Shown: in pieces, positions 6,756 to 14,302 of the stretch | Layout: the number at the start of each line of letters is the position of its first letter | Position numbering within the stretch: position 1 is the stretch's first letter | Source of the DNA: Lederbergia citri | Lineage (GTDB): Bacteria; Bacillota; Bacilli; Bacillales; Bacillaceae_C | NCBI RefSeq assembly: GCF_018343625.1 | Contig: NZ_JAGYPG010000001.1 | Location: 912,342-976,341 of the forward strand | Reading direction: 5' to 3' | DNA: 64,000 nucleotides | Notes under the pieces: model-generated | Seen by the model: the letters and a program-made list of their open reading frames with translations, nothing else | Database searches by the model: none | Told to the model about the DNA's origin: nothing | Translations under genes and position numbers: made by a program

Positions 6756-6760
6756 TCAAA

Positions 6761-7090
6761 CAGAGTAAATTCTTTTATAATAAAATATGGAATTTATAAT
6801 ATATTTTGAGGTCACTAGAAGGCCATACAGAGCTATTCCGGACTCATGAATAATAATGACCATTCGAAGGAAATTGAAAGGTCTTAGAGCTAATCAGAGG
6901 ACTTTGTGGAATTGACTGTTTTTAAAATTTGGTCATGTATTCTTCATTATTTTTGACAAAATCCAGTCTGTTGAGTTACTCATCATCTGGACTTAAAATA
7001 AATGAAAATAAGCTTTTTGACCTTCGGAATGGTTATAACCGCAACACTTTGAAAAGTTCAAAATTGACCATTTTCGTGTATTTCCCTCAA
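6761..7090. other. gene-free stretch with long-range inverted repeat
   Basis: No supported gene lies here; a plus-strand frame at 6929-7123 has no ribosome site and runs into a terminator. The motif ACCATTCGAAGG (about 6860) recurs inverted as CCTTCGGAATGGT (about 7023), and related GACCATT blocks occur near 7068. These could be operator or replication repeats of the element, but I cannot assign a role. Confidence 0.3.
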
Positions 7091-7120
7091 GAAAAAAGAC
7101 CGAGCAAATTATGCCCGATC
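7091..7120 (-). terminator. terminator overlapping the stop codon of the 7109-7300 gene
   Basis: The minus strand reads GATCGGGC, loop ATAATTT, GCTCGGTC, then TTTTTTC. The stop codon TAA lies in the loop. Confidence 0.7.
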
Positions 7121-7300
7121 TAACTCAAATACGATTCCATTTATTTCAATCTTGCTGCTCAAAGGATTTGCCATTCTTTCTAATACTTCATTGATCTCTC
7201 GTTGAACTTCTTCAGCATAAGTATAAAAGTCAACATCCCCGAAAATTTCTGCAACATACAAGAATTCTTCTTTAGTTGAAAGTAAGTTTATCAAGTTCAT
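7109..7300 (-). CDS. 63-residue acidic element protein, unknown function
   Basis: The start is set at ATG 7300 with GGGGGT upstream; the longer frame would need a TTG inside that site. The product is acidic and mostly helical (NLINLLSTKEEFLYVAEIFG, later EVLERMANPLSSKIEINGIVFEL). It has its own strong promoter (7329-7356) and terminator, so it is a single-gene transcript. This pattern would suit a small regulator, but no family is recognised. Confidence 0.6.
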   Translation of the reverse strand: MNLINLLSTKEEFLYVAEIFGDVDFYTYAEEVQREINEVLERMANPLSSKIEINGIVFELDRA

Positions 7301-7328
7301 TTCTTCTACCCCCAATTTGTTTGAAGGT

Positions 7329-7356
7329 ATTATAGGTTCTTAATAAAGAATGTAAA
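7329..7356 (-). promoter_or_regulatory. sigma-A-type promoter
   Basis: On the minus strand TTTACA (7351-7356) is 16 bases from a perfect TATAAT (7329-7334). It is placed correctly for the 7109-7300 gene. Confidence 0.65.
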
Positions 7357-7373
7357 CCAAAAATCAAAAGTTT

Positions 7374-7508
7374 TTAGTAATCTTCATCAATTTCTGATTT
7401 GTTACCTGGTCGAGTAGTATAGTATTCGTCATAAAGCATGTTCAGCAGATTCCATTTTTCTTCAGCTTCAAGGTTCTTAATAATTTCGAATACTTCATTT
7501 GCTTTCAT
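7374..7508 (-). CDS. 44-residue element protein, unknown function
   Basis: A short frame begins at ATG 7508 behind a strong AAGGAGG site and ends at TAA 7374. The product (MKANEVFEIIKNLEAEEKWN and on) is an acidic helix with a Tyr-rich middle. It lies 12 bases after the stop of the 7521-8282 gene and is probably translated from the same mRNA. No family is recognised. Confidence 0.6.
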   Translation of the reverse strand: MKANEVFEIIKNLEAEEKWNLLNMLYDEYYTTRPGNKSEIDEDY

Positions 7509-7520
7509 TATTCATCCTCC

Positions 7521-8282
7521 TTAGTATGGTAGTTCATTTTCTTCAGACAGCCAATCATAGAACGGAAGATCATTTCGAGCTTTCTTTAGAAACTGTTCGA
7601 TTGGTTTTATCTTACCATGCTTCACATTATGCCTGTACAATGCATTCTCAAGAGCTGTTCTGAAGTATGCTCCAAAGTTCTTAACATCAGGATTTTGTTC
7701 GATTTCTTGCAATACTAAAAAACAGACCTTTTTGCTAAGTCCTTTGCTCATGTATTCTAAGATTAATTTGTCAATTGTTTCATGATTCTTGTTAACAAAA
7801 TTATTCTTTGAATCTTTGTTAAATTCTTTGTTAAATACTTTGTTAAATACTTTGTTTTGTGTATCAGTCGGAGTAACAAACGATGTATCATACGGTGATT
7901 CAGACGGTGTATCATTTTCAATTTCTTCTGTCTCAATTGGCTCTACGATGAAAATATTTGCTGCTTGTTCTCCGTTCTTTCGCTTTGCTGCATTTACAGT
8001 TATAAGTCCTAAACTCTCAAGCCTCTGAAAGAATCTTTGAACAGTAATTCTTGCAACGGGTTCTTTGAACCTTCTCTCGAACATTTCTCTGAATGATTTG
8101 TTAGAAACTGAAAATACTCCTTCTGCTTTTTCAGCCAAGTCTGCTGCAAGCCACATCATTTGTTGTTGCTTACCTTTCGGTATCCAAAGCTCTGATAATT
8201 TTTCGATAAACTTTTGCTTATTATACTTTCCTTTGCTGTACTTTATAAGTTCTTCTGGTTTTGCTGTTAATAATGCTTCCAT
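7521..8282 (-). CDS. winged-helix replication-type protein
   Basis: This 253-residue protein has a winged-helix N-terminal half: residues about 30-100 include WIPKGKQQQMMWLAADLAE, SFREMFERRF and ITVQRFFQRLESLGLITV. A low-complexity linker follows at about residues 120-155 (NDTPSESPYDT and repeated FNK units such as NKVFNKVFNKEFNKD). The C-terminal helical part ends FYDWLSEENELPY. The overall plan resembles phage replication initiators of the DnaD/RepA type, although no catalytic motif is expected. It starts at ATG 8282 with AAAGGAG. The FNK-type linker is encoded by a short in-frame tandem DNA repeat at about 7800-7855. Confidence 0.6.
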   Translation of the reverse strand: MEALLTAKPEELIKYSKGKYNKQKFIEKLSELWIPKGKQQQMMWLAADLAEKAEGVFSVSNKSFREMFERRFKEPVARITVQRFFQRLESLGLITVNAAKRKNGEQAANIFIVEPIETEEIENDTPSESPYDTSFVTPTDTQNKVFNKVFNKEFNKDSKNNFVNKNHETIDKLILEYMSKGLSKKVCFLVLQEIEQNPDVKNFGAYFRTALENALYRHNVKHGKIKPIEQFLKKARNDLPFYDWLSEENELPY

Positions 8283-8406
8283 TTCTCTCTTCTCCTTTTG
8301 ACATAGAAGAAGAAGCCTGCTAAAATGAATATAACAGAATTTTCTTCTTCTTTCTGTATTGAGTCAGTTTTGGGGCCGAATCCAATAAGCTGGCTCTTTA
8401 TTATTT

Positions 8407-8435
8407 ATTATACCATATTCAGAATATTCCGTACA
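8407..8435 (-). promoter_or_regulatory. promoter-like site upstream of the replication-type gene
   Basis: On the minus strand TATAAT (8407-8412) carries an extended TGG just upstream and is 17 bases from TGTACG (8430-8435). The dyad ATATTC-T-GAATAT lies in the spacer and could be an operator. Confidence 0.5.
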
Positions 8436-8440
8436 CTTCT

Positions 8441-9874
8441 TTAGTCCATGAAGGTAATGTCAATTTCTATATGATCTTTATTTCTGTAATAATCGATACG
8501 TTCAATAACATTACGTAGAATTCTGTTTTGTTCTTCAATTGGTTTTTCTTGAAGTTGAGACAAATCATCAAGAAGTTGTTCAATTCTTTCTGTATCACTT
8601 TCTATCGTCCGTTGAAGAATTATTGTTTCAATATCTGAAACACGCTGCCTTAGAGCTTCAATTTCTGATTCAAACTGCTTGTCTCTTTTACTAAAAACTA
8701 CTTCATTGATTGTTCCGTTTAGTAGAACATCAAGAAGTTTGTCTTTTTGTTTTTGCTTGTCCAATATATTTTTTTCTACTATCTTCTTTTCTTTCTGTAG
8801 AAGTTCAATACTTCCATCTGATTTCCCTTGATTAAGCTCTTCCAGTTTTTGTCGAATAATATGAGTTCGTTTCTCAACTTGTTCGTAGATAGTTGGCATA
8901 ATTAAATGAATGCTACTACCACCATTTGGGCATCTTTCATCTCCAATAAAATGTCTGCATTTATTGATGTTGATGTACTTGCTTCTATTCTTACTATTGC
9001 CACGACTTATAAGCATCTTTCTTCCACATAATTTGCAATAGATCAATTTATCAACTGGAGACAGAACTTTTGAAATTCGTTCTTGGAATCCTTTCCTTTT
9101 TTCAGTTTCTTCTTGAACTTTGAAGAATTCTTCATAAGAAATAATTGCTGGATGGGCATTTTTAACTACTACTGTTTCATCGAACTTCTTACTTTCAAAA
9201 ATTACTTCTCCTAGATATGCTCGATTTCTAAGCATTTTTGAGATTGTTTTATCATGAAAGACATGTCCATCACGAGTTCGTATTCCTTCGTTGTACAGAA
9301 TTCGATATATTTGAGTTATCGAATGACCTTTTAAAATTAGCTTAAACATTCTACGAACAATAGCAGCTTCTTCTTCAACAATTTCAAGTTTCATATCAGG
9401 TCCTTTTGAATAGCCAAATGGCGGTGCATTAACAAATTTTCCCTCTCTAGCTGATTGAATACGCCCAAGATGCATTTTTTTTGAAGTTTCACGATATGCC
9501 ATCTGATTGAACGTTCCTTTGAAGATACTCATCATCTCGTTCATTTGATTTGAAGGGTCAATTATGTCATTGTCTAAGACAGCATGGATAATGACTCCAT
9601 TTTCTGTTAAAATATCAAATAGCTCTAGCTGTTGCTTCAAACTACGAGTTAGTCTTGAAAGTTCCATGACTACAATAATTTGATACTTTCCAGTATTTAT
9701 TAGATTGAGCAGTTTTTGATAGCCTTCTCTTTCTTCATCAACTGAACTTCCAATCTCTTCAAGATAGTCATAATCGAAGTTGTTTTTCTTGCAGTAAGCA
9801 ATCATTTCATTTTTATTCTTTTGCAGTTCTTCTTCTGTTCCTCTCGACTTCCTGTTGTAGATTATAGCTTTCAT
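8441..9874 (-). CDS. int: large serine recombinase (integrase)
   Basis: This 477-residue enzyme catalyses site-specific integration and excision of the element. The N-terminal resolvase domain (about 1-145) shows the nucleophile Ser in YNRKSRG and the conserved MELSRLTRSLKQ helix. The recombinase domain (about 150-250) includes PPFGY and the helix-turn-helix at SITQIYRILYNEGI. A zinc ribbon (about 270-320) has CKLC and a later C/C pair (NKCRHF, RCPNGG). The C-terminal region (about 330-450) is a long coiled coil, typical of large serine integrases that control direction by coiled-coil contacts. ATG 9874 has an AGGAGG site. The gene is 14 bases from the broken end of exoA, the normal place for an integrase beside its attachment site. 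Confidence 0.93.
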   Translation of the reverse strand: MKAIIYNRKSRGTEEELQKNKNEMIAYCKKNNFDYDYLEEIGSSVDEEREGYQKLLNLINTGKYQIIVVMELSRLTRSLKQQLELFDILTENGVIIHAVLDNDIIDPSNQMNEMMSIFKGTFNQMAYRETSKKMHLGRIQSAREGKFVNAPPFGYSKGPDMKLEIVEEEAAIVRRMFKLILKGHSITQIYRILYNEGIRTRDGHVFHDKTISKMLRNRAYLGEVIFESKKFDETVVVKNAHPAIISYEEFFKVQEETEKRKGFQERISKVLSPVDKLIYCKLCGRKMLISRGNSKNRSKYININKCRHFIGDERCPNGGSSIHLIMPTIYEQVEKRTHIIRQKLEELNQGKSDGSIELLQKEKKIVEKNILDKQKQKDKLLDVLLNGTINEVVFSKRDKQFESEIEALRQRVSDIETIILQRTIESDTERIEQLLDDLSQLQEKPIEEQNRILRNVIERIDYYRNKDHIEIDITFMD

Positions 9875-9888
9875 GCTGTTCTTCCTCC

Positions 9889-10533
9889 TTATGAAGCTAC
9901 TATCGAATTAACCGGCCCCTTACTCATATACGACCACCACGTGTAAGCACCTTCTTGGTTTGGATAAAAATGACGATAAGAATCAATAAAACCACTTTCA
10001 AGTAAGGTTGTAAACTTTCCTCTCTCCTCAAAGGTAAAACCTGAATTACCGACATTAGATTTTGGATTTCGTAAGTCAATCTCTTTATGGGCGACATTCA
10101 AATCACCGCAAAGGATTATAGGTTTAATCTTGTCCAGCTCTCTTAAATAAAGGAGCATTCTATCTTCCCATGATAGACGATAATCGAGCCTAGCTAAATC
10201 TCTTTGTGCATTAGGTGTATAAACATTTATTAAAAAGAAATCTTCGTATTCTAATGTAATGATTCTTCCTTCTGGTTCTTCCTCCTCTTCTCCTAACCCA
10301 TATGAAACATTTAAAGGTAATATTTTGGAGAAAACCGCTGTACCCGAATACCCTTTTTTCTGTGCATAATTCCAGTACTGGTGATAGCCTTCTAGTTCCA
10401 GTTCGATTTGTCCTGCCTGCAGTTTCGTTTCCTGAAGACAAAAAATATCTGCATCTACCTCTTGAAAATAATCTAAAAATCCTTTTTTTACACAAGCTCT
10501 TATCCCATTTACATTCCAAGATACAAGTTTCAT
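9889..10533 (-). pseudogene. exoA: exoA, AP endonuclease/exonuclease III, 3' end removed by the element
   Basis: The first about 204 residues are a clear exonuclease III family AP endonuclease: WNVNGIRA, CLQETKLQ (catalytic Glu), YTPNAQ, ILCGDLNVAH and TWWSY. The usual Bacillus protein is about 250 residues; here the frame ends at 214 with 10 residues supplied by the element. The missing part would carry WRIDYF and the SDHCP active-site block, so the product should be inactive. In Bacillus, ExoA repairs abasic sites, notably during spore outgrowth. Precise excision of the element would restore the gene, as happens for some sporulation genes split by recombinase elements, but that is inference here. 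ATG 10533 has AAGGGA upstream; the GNAT gene lies 15 bases before it. Confidence 0.9.
9910..9935. other. right attachment junction in exoA
   Basis: ExoA similarity continues through the TWWSYM codons (about 9925-9940) and then stops; the next codons give SKGPVNSIVAS and a stop, unlike the expected GWRIDYF continuation. The crossover therefore lies at about 9916-9930, between exoA and the recombinase. The partner junction is beyond the left edge. Confidence 0.7.
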
Positions 10534-10548
10534 TTACTGTTTGTCCCT

Positions 10549-11376
10549 TCATTTCCTGTATAAAATTGAATCCATGATTGGTTCGTATCCAATTTCCATA
10601 TAGATTTTATTCGATGTTGGATTATCTAAATCGGTATATAAGCTTGTTGTTTTATAGCCTTTATCTAACATTAATTGTGAAAGTGCGGAAACGCAGCTAG
10701 AAGCGAATCCTTTTTTCCTGTTTTCTAACGGAGTAAAAACTAAGCTTATACAAATATTAGTCCGAGTTGGACGACTTATACACGCCATCGTCACAATCCT
10801 TCCGTCTGTTTCCCAAGCGTACATTCTTTCATTTTTAATAATGGCTATTGCTTTTTCTTCCGATTCTTCCAAACTTATTTTCTCATCTGCTTCTTCACAG
10901 AACAAATATACCCATTGTTTTACGACTGAAAGATCCTCCATCGTTACGAGACGGAGTTTTCCATTTGTATCTGCTTCTTTTTTCACTTTCGTTAATTCAT
11001 ATATTCTTTGATTCATTTGGACAAAGAAATTTGATTTATCGATAATATTGACAGCTTTATCCGTAAAATCTCTTTCTCCTATCAAACCTGGAATATTTTC
11101 AACTTGATCACGAATAAGCTTGGCAATCTCAACAGCTTCTTCATCAGACATTTCGGGTGGTCTTGATATAATAATTTGCTTCGGATGTGTTTGCAACAAC
11201 ACAATCAACATTTCCTCATCCCGTGTAATTGTGGCCATCAAGTAAATAGTTGATTCCTCAGTTAATGAACCGAGAATGCCAATAGGTAGATTATTCTCAA
11301 CTTCATGTTTATAGAGATGCGGCAAAACATCTGATTTGAACTCCTCATAATCATCGTATTTTCTCAATTTTAACAT
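10549..11376 (-). CDS. GNAT-family N-acetyltransferase
   Basis: This 275-residue protein has a C-terminal GNAT domain (about 140-275). The acetyl-CoA-binding region appears as VFTPLENRKKGFASSCVSALS, followed by TDLDNPTSNKIYMEIGY, the usual last strand-helix of the fold. The N-terminal half (about 1-130) is a divergent, probably degenerate second GNAT-like domain seen in a group of Bacillus proteins. The start is ATG 11376 with AAGGAG, and it overlaps the upstream kinase-like gene by 26 bases, so the two are coupled. Substrate is unknown. Confidence 0.8.
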   Translation of the reverse strand: MLKLRKYDDYEEFKSDVLPHLYKHEVENNLPIGILGSLTEESTIYLMATITRDEEMLIVLLQTHPKQIIISRPPEMSDEEAVEIAKLIRDQVENIPGLIGERDFTDKAVNIIDKSNFFVQMNQRIYELTKVKKEADTNGKLRLVTMEDLSVVKQWVYLFCEEADEKISLEESEEKAIAIIKNERMYAWETDGRIVTMACISRPTRTNICISLVFTPLENRKKGFASSCVSALSQLMLDKGYKTTSLYTDLDNPTSNKIYMEIGYEPIMDSILYRK

Positions 11377-12382
11377 TTAAACAGCTCCTTCTTATATTAA
11401 TTAGGCTTTTAGCAATATCCTTATGTGGGATAGGCAAATAAGGCTGCAATTCATTCCATGCATGTTCATTTTCCTCGTCTCCTGTCGAACCAAAGAAAAG
11501 CTGTGACCCATAATCGGAGATTTCTTGTAATGCCCATCGATATAAATAAAACTTAAAAACTTCTATATGAAATTCGACATCATGATGATGTTTTACATAT
11601 TCTAATAGGAACGGTTGAAAAAAATCGTTATCTGTAAAAGAAAAAACATCTCTTTCTACAGGACCATATGCCAGCCAACCAAAGTCAATTAAGTGCAAAA
11701 ACCCTTTTTCATCACGAATAATGTTGGCAGTGTTTGGATCTCCGTGAGTAATCGAATATTTTAATGGTAAAGCTTGTAAATGATTCTGTATTATTTTCAT
11801 CTGATTTAAAGTTACACGAAGATCTTCTTGTTCTTTTGCAAATAATTCCTTTGCTTGCTGTCTATATGTATGAGCAGCATTATCATTTTCTTCTATAGTA
11901 TGTAAAATCGCTAGTATGTTTTTTTCAAAAGGATTAGCAAATTGTTCTTGTGACAAGCCATCTATTTTATGAATATCAATACGATGAAAATCAGCCATCA
12001 TCTTAGCGATTTTGACAGTGTCGGCCAACGTAATTTTGTCTTCGTAAATAGATTTCCCTTTAATATAAGGAAATATCGATACTTGATATGGCCCAAAATG
12101 AACAACGACATCACCAGATTTTGATAGAATTGGTGGCAGCAAATATGTTTTCTTTTCATGAAAATGTAAATAATGAATTGCCGAAAGTGCTGTAGAAAGA
12201 TCCATTTCCGTTTTAATTGCTTTTACAAAATACTGTTCTCCAGTTTTAGTTTCAAGAGAATAACAATATCCCTCTTCACCTTTTGGAATAAATTCAATTT
12301 TTACTCCTTCTCCAATACTATATGATTGATTGATAAAAGCTAATAAATCGGATCTATGTATCGTACTATTATCTACTTTCAC
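11351..12382 (-). CDS. aminoglycoside phosphotransferase-fold kinase
   Basis: This 343-residue protein has the APH/choline-kinase fold. The diagnostic Brenner motif is YSITHGDPNTANII (catalytic Asp and Asn), followed by the magnesium-binding IDFGWLAYGPVERD. The N-lobe has the expected ATP-binding Lys in YFVKAIK. The start is a GTG at 12382 behind GGAGGAGG. Members of this family phosphorylate antibiotics, sugars or choline-like substrates; nothing here fixes the substrate, and resistance should not be assumed. It pairs by overlap with the GNAT gene, a combination that suggests a small-molecule modification operon. Confidence 0.8.
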   Translation of the reverse strand: MKVDNSTIHRSDLLAFINQSYSIGEGVKIEFIPKGEEGYCYSLETKTGEQYFVKAIKTEMDLSTALSAIHYLHFHEKKTYLLPPILSKSGDVVVHFGPYQVSIFPYIKGKSIYEDKITLADTVKIAKMMADFHRIDIHKIDGLSQEQFANPFEKNILAILHTIEENDNAAHTYRQQAKELFAKEQEDLRVTLNQMKIIQNHLQALPLKYSITHGDPNTANIIRDEKGFLHLIDFGWLAYGPVERDVFSFTDNDFFQPFLLEYVKHHHDVEFHIEVFKFYLYRWALQEISDYGSQLFFGSTGDEENEHAWNELQPYLPIPHKDIAKSLINIRRSCLNVKIEKIR

Positions 12383-12403
12383 CTTTCCTCCTCCTATACA
12401 AAA

Positions 12404-12432
12404 AACTTATGGGCCTAGGTGGTCCATAAGTT
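12404..12432 (-). terminator. terminator after metA
   Basis: The minus strand reads AACTTATGG, loop, CCATAAGTT followed by TTTTG. It separates metA from the downstream kinase gene. Confidence 0.7.
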
Positions 12433-12435
12433 TCT

Positions 12436-13341
12436 TTAGTTCCAGTCGTAAGGTGTTTCTTGATATACATAATAATTAAGCCAATTCGAAAATAATAAAT
12501 GGCTATGTGATCGCCACGTATTGATAGGTGGTTTTGTATGGTCATCATTTGGAAAATAATTTTCCGGCGGTTGAATATCGATTCCTTTATTAATATCACG
12601 TTTATACTCTTCCGCTAAAGTAGTAGTATCATATTCCAAGTGACCTGTTATCATAATATTCTTTTCATCTTTTGATAAAATGATAAAAGGTCCTGCTTCG
12701 CCTTCGGAGAGTAGTGATAATTCTGGATGAGTTCTAATTTGCTCACTTTGAACGCTTGTATTTCGTGAGTGCGGAGCAAAAAATACATCATCAAATCCCC
12801 TAAATAATTTTACAGTCGACTCAGGGATACTATGCTGATAAATTCCAGAACATTTTTCAGATAACTCATATTTATCAATGCCATAATGATAAAATAAAGC
12901 AGCCTGTGCTCCCCAACAAATGTGCATCGTGGAAGTGACATGTTCTTTAGTCCACTCCATAATTTGTTTCAATTCTTCCCAATACGTCACATCTTCAAAT
13001 GGCAAATGTTCGATCGGTGCCCCAGTAATGATCATCCCATCAAAATATTTCGTTTTAATAGTAGAAAATGTCGTATAAAACTGATCGAGATGGGACTTGC
13101 TTACTGTTTTTGATTGATGTGTCTCCATATGAAGAAATGAAACATTCACTTGCAGAGGCGTGTTCCCAAGCAAGCGCAATAATTGTACCTCTGTCTTCTG
13201 TTTTTCAGGCATTAAATTTAAGATTAGAATATTCAAAGGGCGAATGTCTTGAGTTGTTGCTCGCTCCTCATCCATTACGAAGATTTTCTCTTTTTCCAAT
13301 ATTTCTCTTGCCGGCATTCTAGGTGGTATATTAATCGGCAA
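12436..13341 (-). CDS. metA: homoserine O-acetyltransferase (MetA type)
   Basis: This enzyme acylates homoserine, the first committed step of methionine synthesis. The 301-residue length equals the Bacillus MetA. Visible family blocks are [51 protein letters not shown], the catalytic Cys in [17 protein letters not shown], the catalytic His in FAPHSRNT and Glu in ITGHLEYD. I start it at TTG 13341 (reading PINIP next), with AAGGGGGAG upstream; the longer ATG frame would begin inside that site. No S-box or T-box leader is seen. Instead a dispersed repeat starts only about 24 bases upstream, so the native promoter may be displaced or supplied by the repeat. Confidence 0.93.
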   Translation of the reverse strand: MPINIPPRMPAREILEKEKIFVMDEERATTQDIRPLNILILNLMPEKQKTEVQLLRLLGNTPLQVNVSFLHMETHQSKTVSKSHLDQFYTTFSTIKTKYFDGMIITGAPIEHLPFEDVTYWEELKQIMEWTKEHVTSTMHICWGAQAALFYHYGIDKYELSEKCSGIYQHSIPESTVKLFRGFDDVFFAPHSRNTSVQSEQIRTHPELSLLSEGEAGPFIILSKDEKNIMITGHLEYDTTTLAEEYKRDINKGIDIQPPENYFPNDDHTKPPINTWRSHSHLLFSNWLNYYVYQETPYDWN

Positions 13342-13364
13342 CCTTAACTCCCCCTTGCTAATAA

Positions 13365-13693
13365 TGCGCAAGCGCCTTGTTCATCGACGTACAGGCCCAC
13401 AGGATGTGGGTCCGTCGACGTTGCCACAGGACGTGGCGATTTTAGTCGACGTTCTTCTTCCGGCCTTCGACTGAGATAAAGGAACCACGATAAGCCATGA
13501 AAAGCGGAAGGCGCCCGATCAGCCCCGACAAGCAAATGTTCTGAGGCAAAAAAGTCGCTCTTTGACTTTATTGACTCAGGTTATTTGACCTCGAGGGGAT
13601 GGCGCCTGCAGCTGGACCTGCAAGGCGAATCTGGCTTCCATATCGTACGGAGAAGGACAGGAAGTTTGCTAGGCGATAGGCGCTGTAGCTGGA
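13365..13693 (+). repeat. dispersed repeat, copy A (composite)
   Basis: This segment is GC-richer than its surroundings and closely matches 60521-60730 and, inverted, 33727-33912. Its ends are inverted (AGCGCC near the left, GGCGCT near the right) and it contains the hairpin CCACAGGATGTGG. Copy A is longer because about 120 bases (about 13496-13616) are inserted in the middle; that insert itself has similar ends (GCGGAAGGCGCC and GGCGCCTGCAGCTGGAC), suggesting a nested relative. No protein is supported inside. Confidence 0.8.
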
Positions 13694-13766
13694 ATAACAA
13701 AAAAGCTAATAAAATCAATTATAAAGTTGATTGAGAATTTCATCAATAGCGACTTGAGTGAAAACT

Positions 13767-14150
13767 TTATTCAAATTTATTCTGATAAAATATAATCCGA
13801 TTATAAAATGGATCCCCAACTGTAATCTCAAGCGTATTCCATGGTGTCTCTTCAAGTCCTGGTCTTGTGTACTTATAATTTTTCGATAGCAGCTTTTCGT
13901 GTAGTGTTTTTATATTGTTAACGGCAATACGAATTGAGCTTCCAGGTGCCGCATCACCATAATGTTCCGATAAATGAATAATGCATTTTCCCGAAGATAT
14001 TTGCATATATAGAGGTGTATTTTCCTCAAAGTTATGCTTCCAATCTACTTTAAATTCTAAGAAATCCACATAAAATTCCAATGCTTTTTTTTCATCGAAG
14101 ATTCTTAAAATTGGTATTGGCTCGTACATCGTAATTTCATTTGAATTCAT
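13767..14150 (-). CDS. glyoxalase/bleomycin-resistance superfamily (VOC) protein
   Basis: This 127-residue protein has the paired beta-alpha-beta-beta-beta modules of the VOC fold: PIPILRIFDEKKALEFYVDFLEFKVDW at the start and IRIAVNNIKTLHEKL then LEITVGDPFYNRIIFY at the end. Single-module-pair proteins of this type include bleomycin-binding and glyoxalase-like proteins. The start is ATG 14150 with GGAGGT; the much longer frame lacks a site. It is transcribed away from the lipoprotein gene at 14303. The substrate cannot be inferred. Confidence 0.8.
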   Translation of the reverse strand: MNSNEITMYEPIPILRIFDEKKALEFYVDFLEFKVDWKHNFEENTPLYMQISSGKCIIHLSEHYGDAAPGSSIRIAVNNIKTLHEKLLSKNYKYTRPGLEETPWNTLEITVGDPFYNRIIFYQNKFE

Positions 14151-14302
14151 TTTACAACCTCCCTTGTTGATTTCATCATAGTCCAAAACTATATTTTTTA
14201 CGATGAAATAGTCCTGTTTTATTGAAAATAATGGTAATAATTTGTCTCTGCCATAATGAATATGGTATATATAAAGCAAGTTCATCTGAAAGGGGAATTC
14301 TA

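Larger units (their letters stand above)
1..9925 (-). mobile_element. phage-like integrated element (satellite or defective prophage), left end outside window
   Basis: All genes from the left edge to about 9.9 kb lie on the minus strand and are phage-type: large serine recombinase, two winged-helix proteins, HNH endonuclease, protease-capsid fusion, tail tube protein and P27-like small terminase. The right boundary is placed where the ExoA reading frame stops matching ExoA, next to the recombinase start. No large terminase, portal, tape measure, holin or lysin is seen, and the small terminase lies downstream of the capsid and tail genes, which is not the usual siphophage order. I infer a capsid-encoding phage satellite or a rearranged prophage. 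The left attachment site is not in the window, so total size is unknown. Confidence 0.85.

Noticed and set aside
6929..7123. Plus-strand open frame in the element
   Set aside because: It has no ribosome site, runs against all neighbouring genes and ends in a terminator.
1..9925. Anti-phage defence system in the element
   Set aside because: I looked for restriction, toxin-antitoxin, abortive infection and retron-type genes and found none I could support; several small genes remain unknown.
10211..10552. Open frame inside exoA
   Set aside because: It is another frame of the same strand within a well-supported gene, with no independent signals.
11351..12382. Antibiotic-resistance kinase
   Set aside because: The APH fold also covers sugar, choline and other kinases; nothing in the sequence shows a drug substrate.
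13344..13535. Minus-strand open frame in repeat copy A
   Set aside because: It is made of repeat sequence; the same DNA in copies B and C does not keep the frame.
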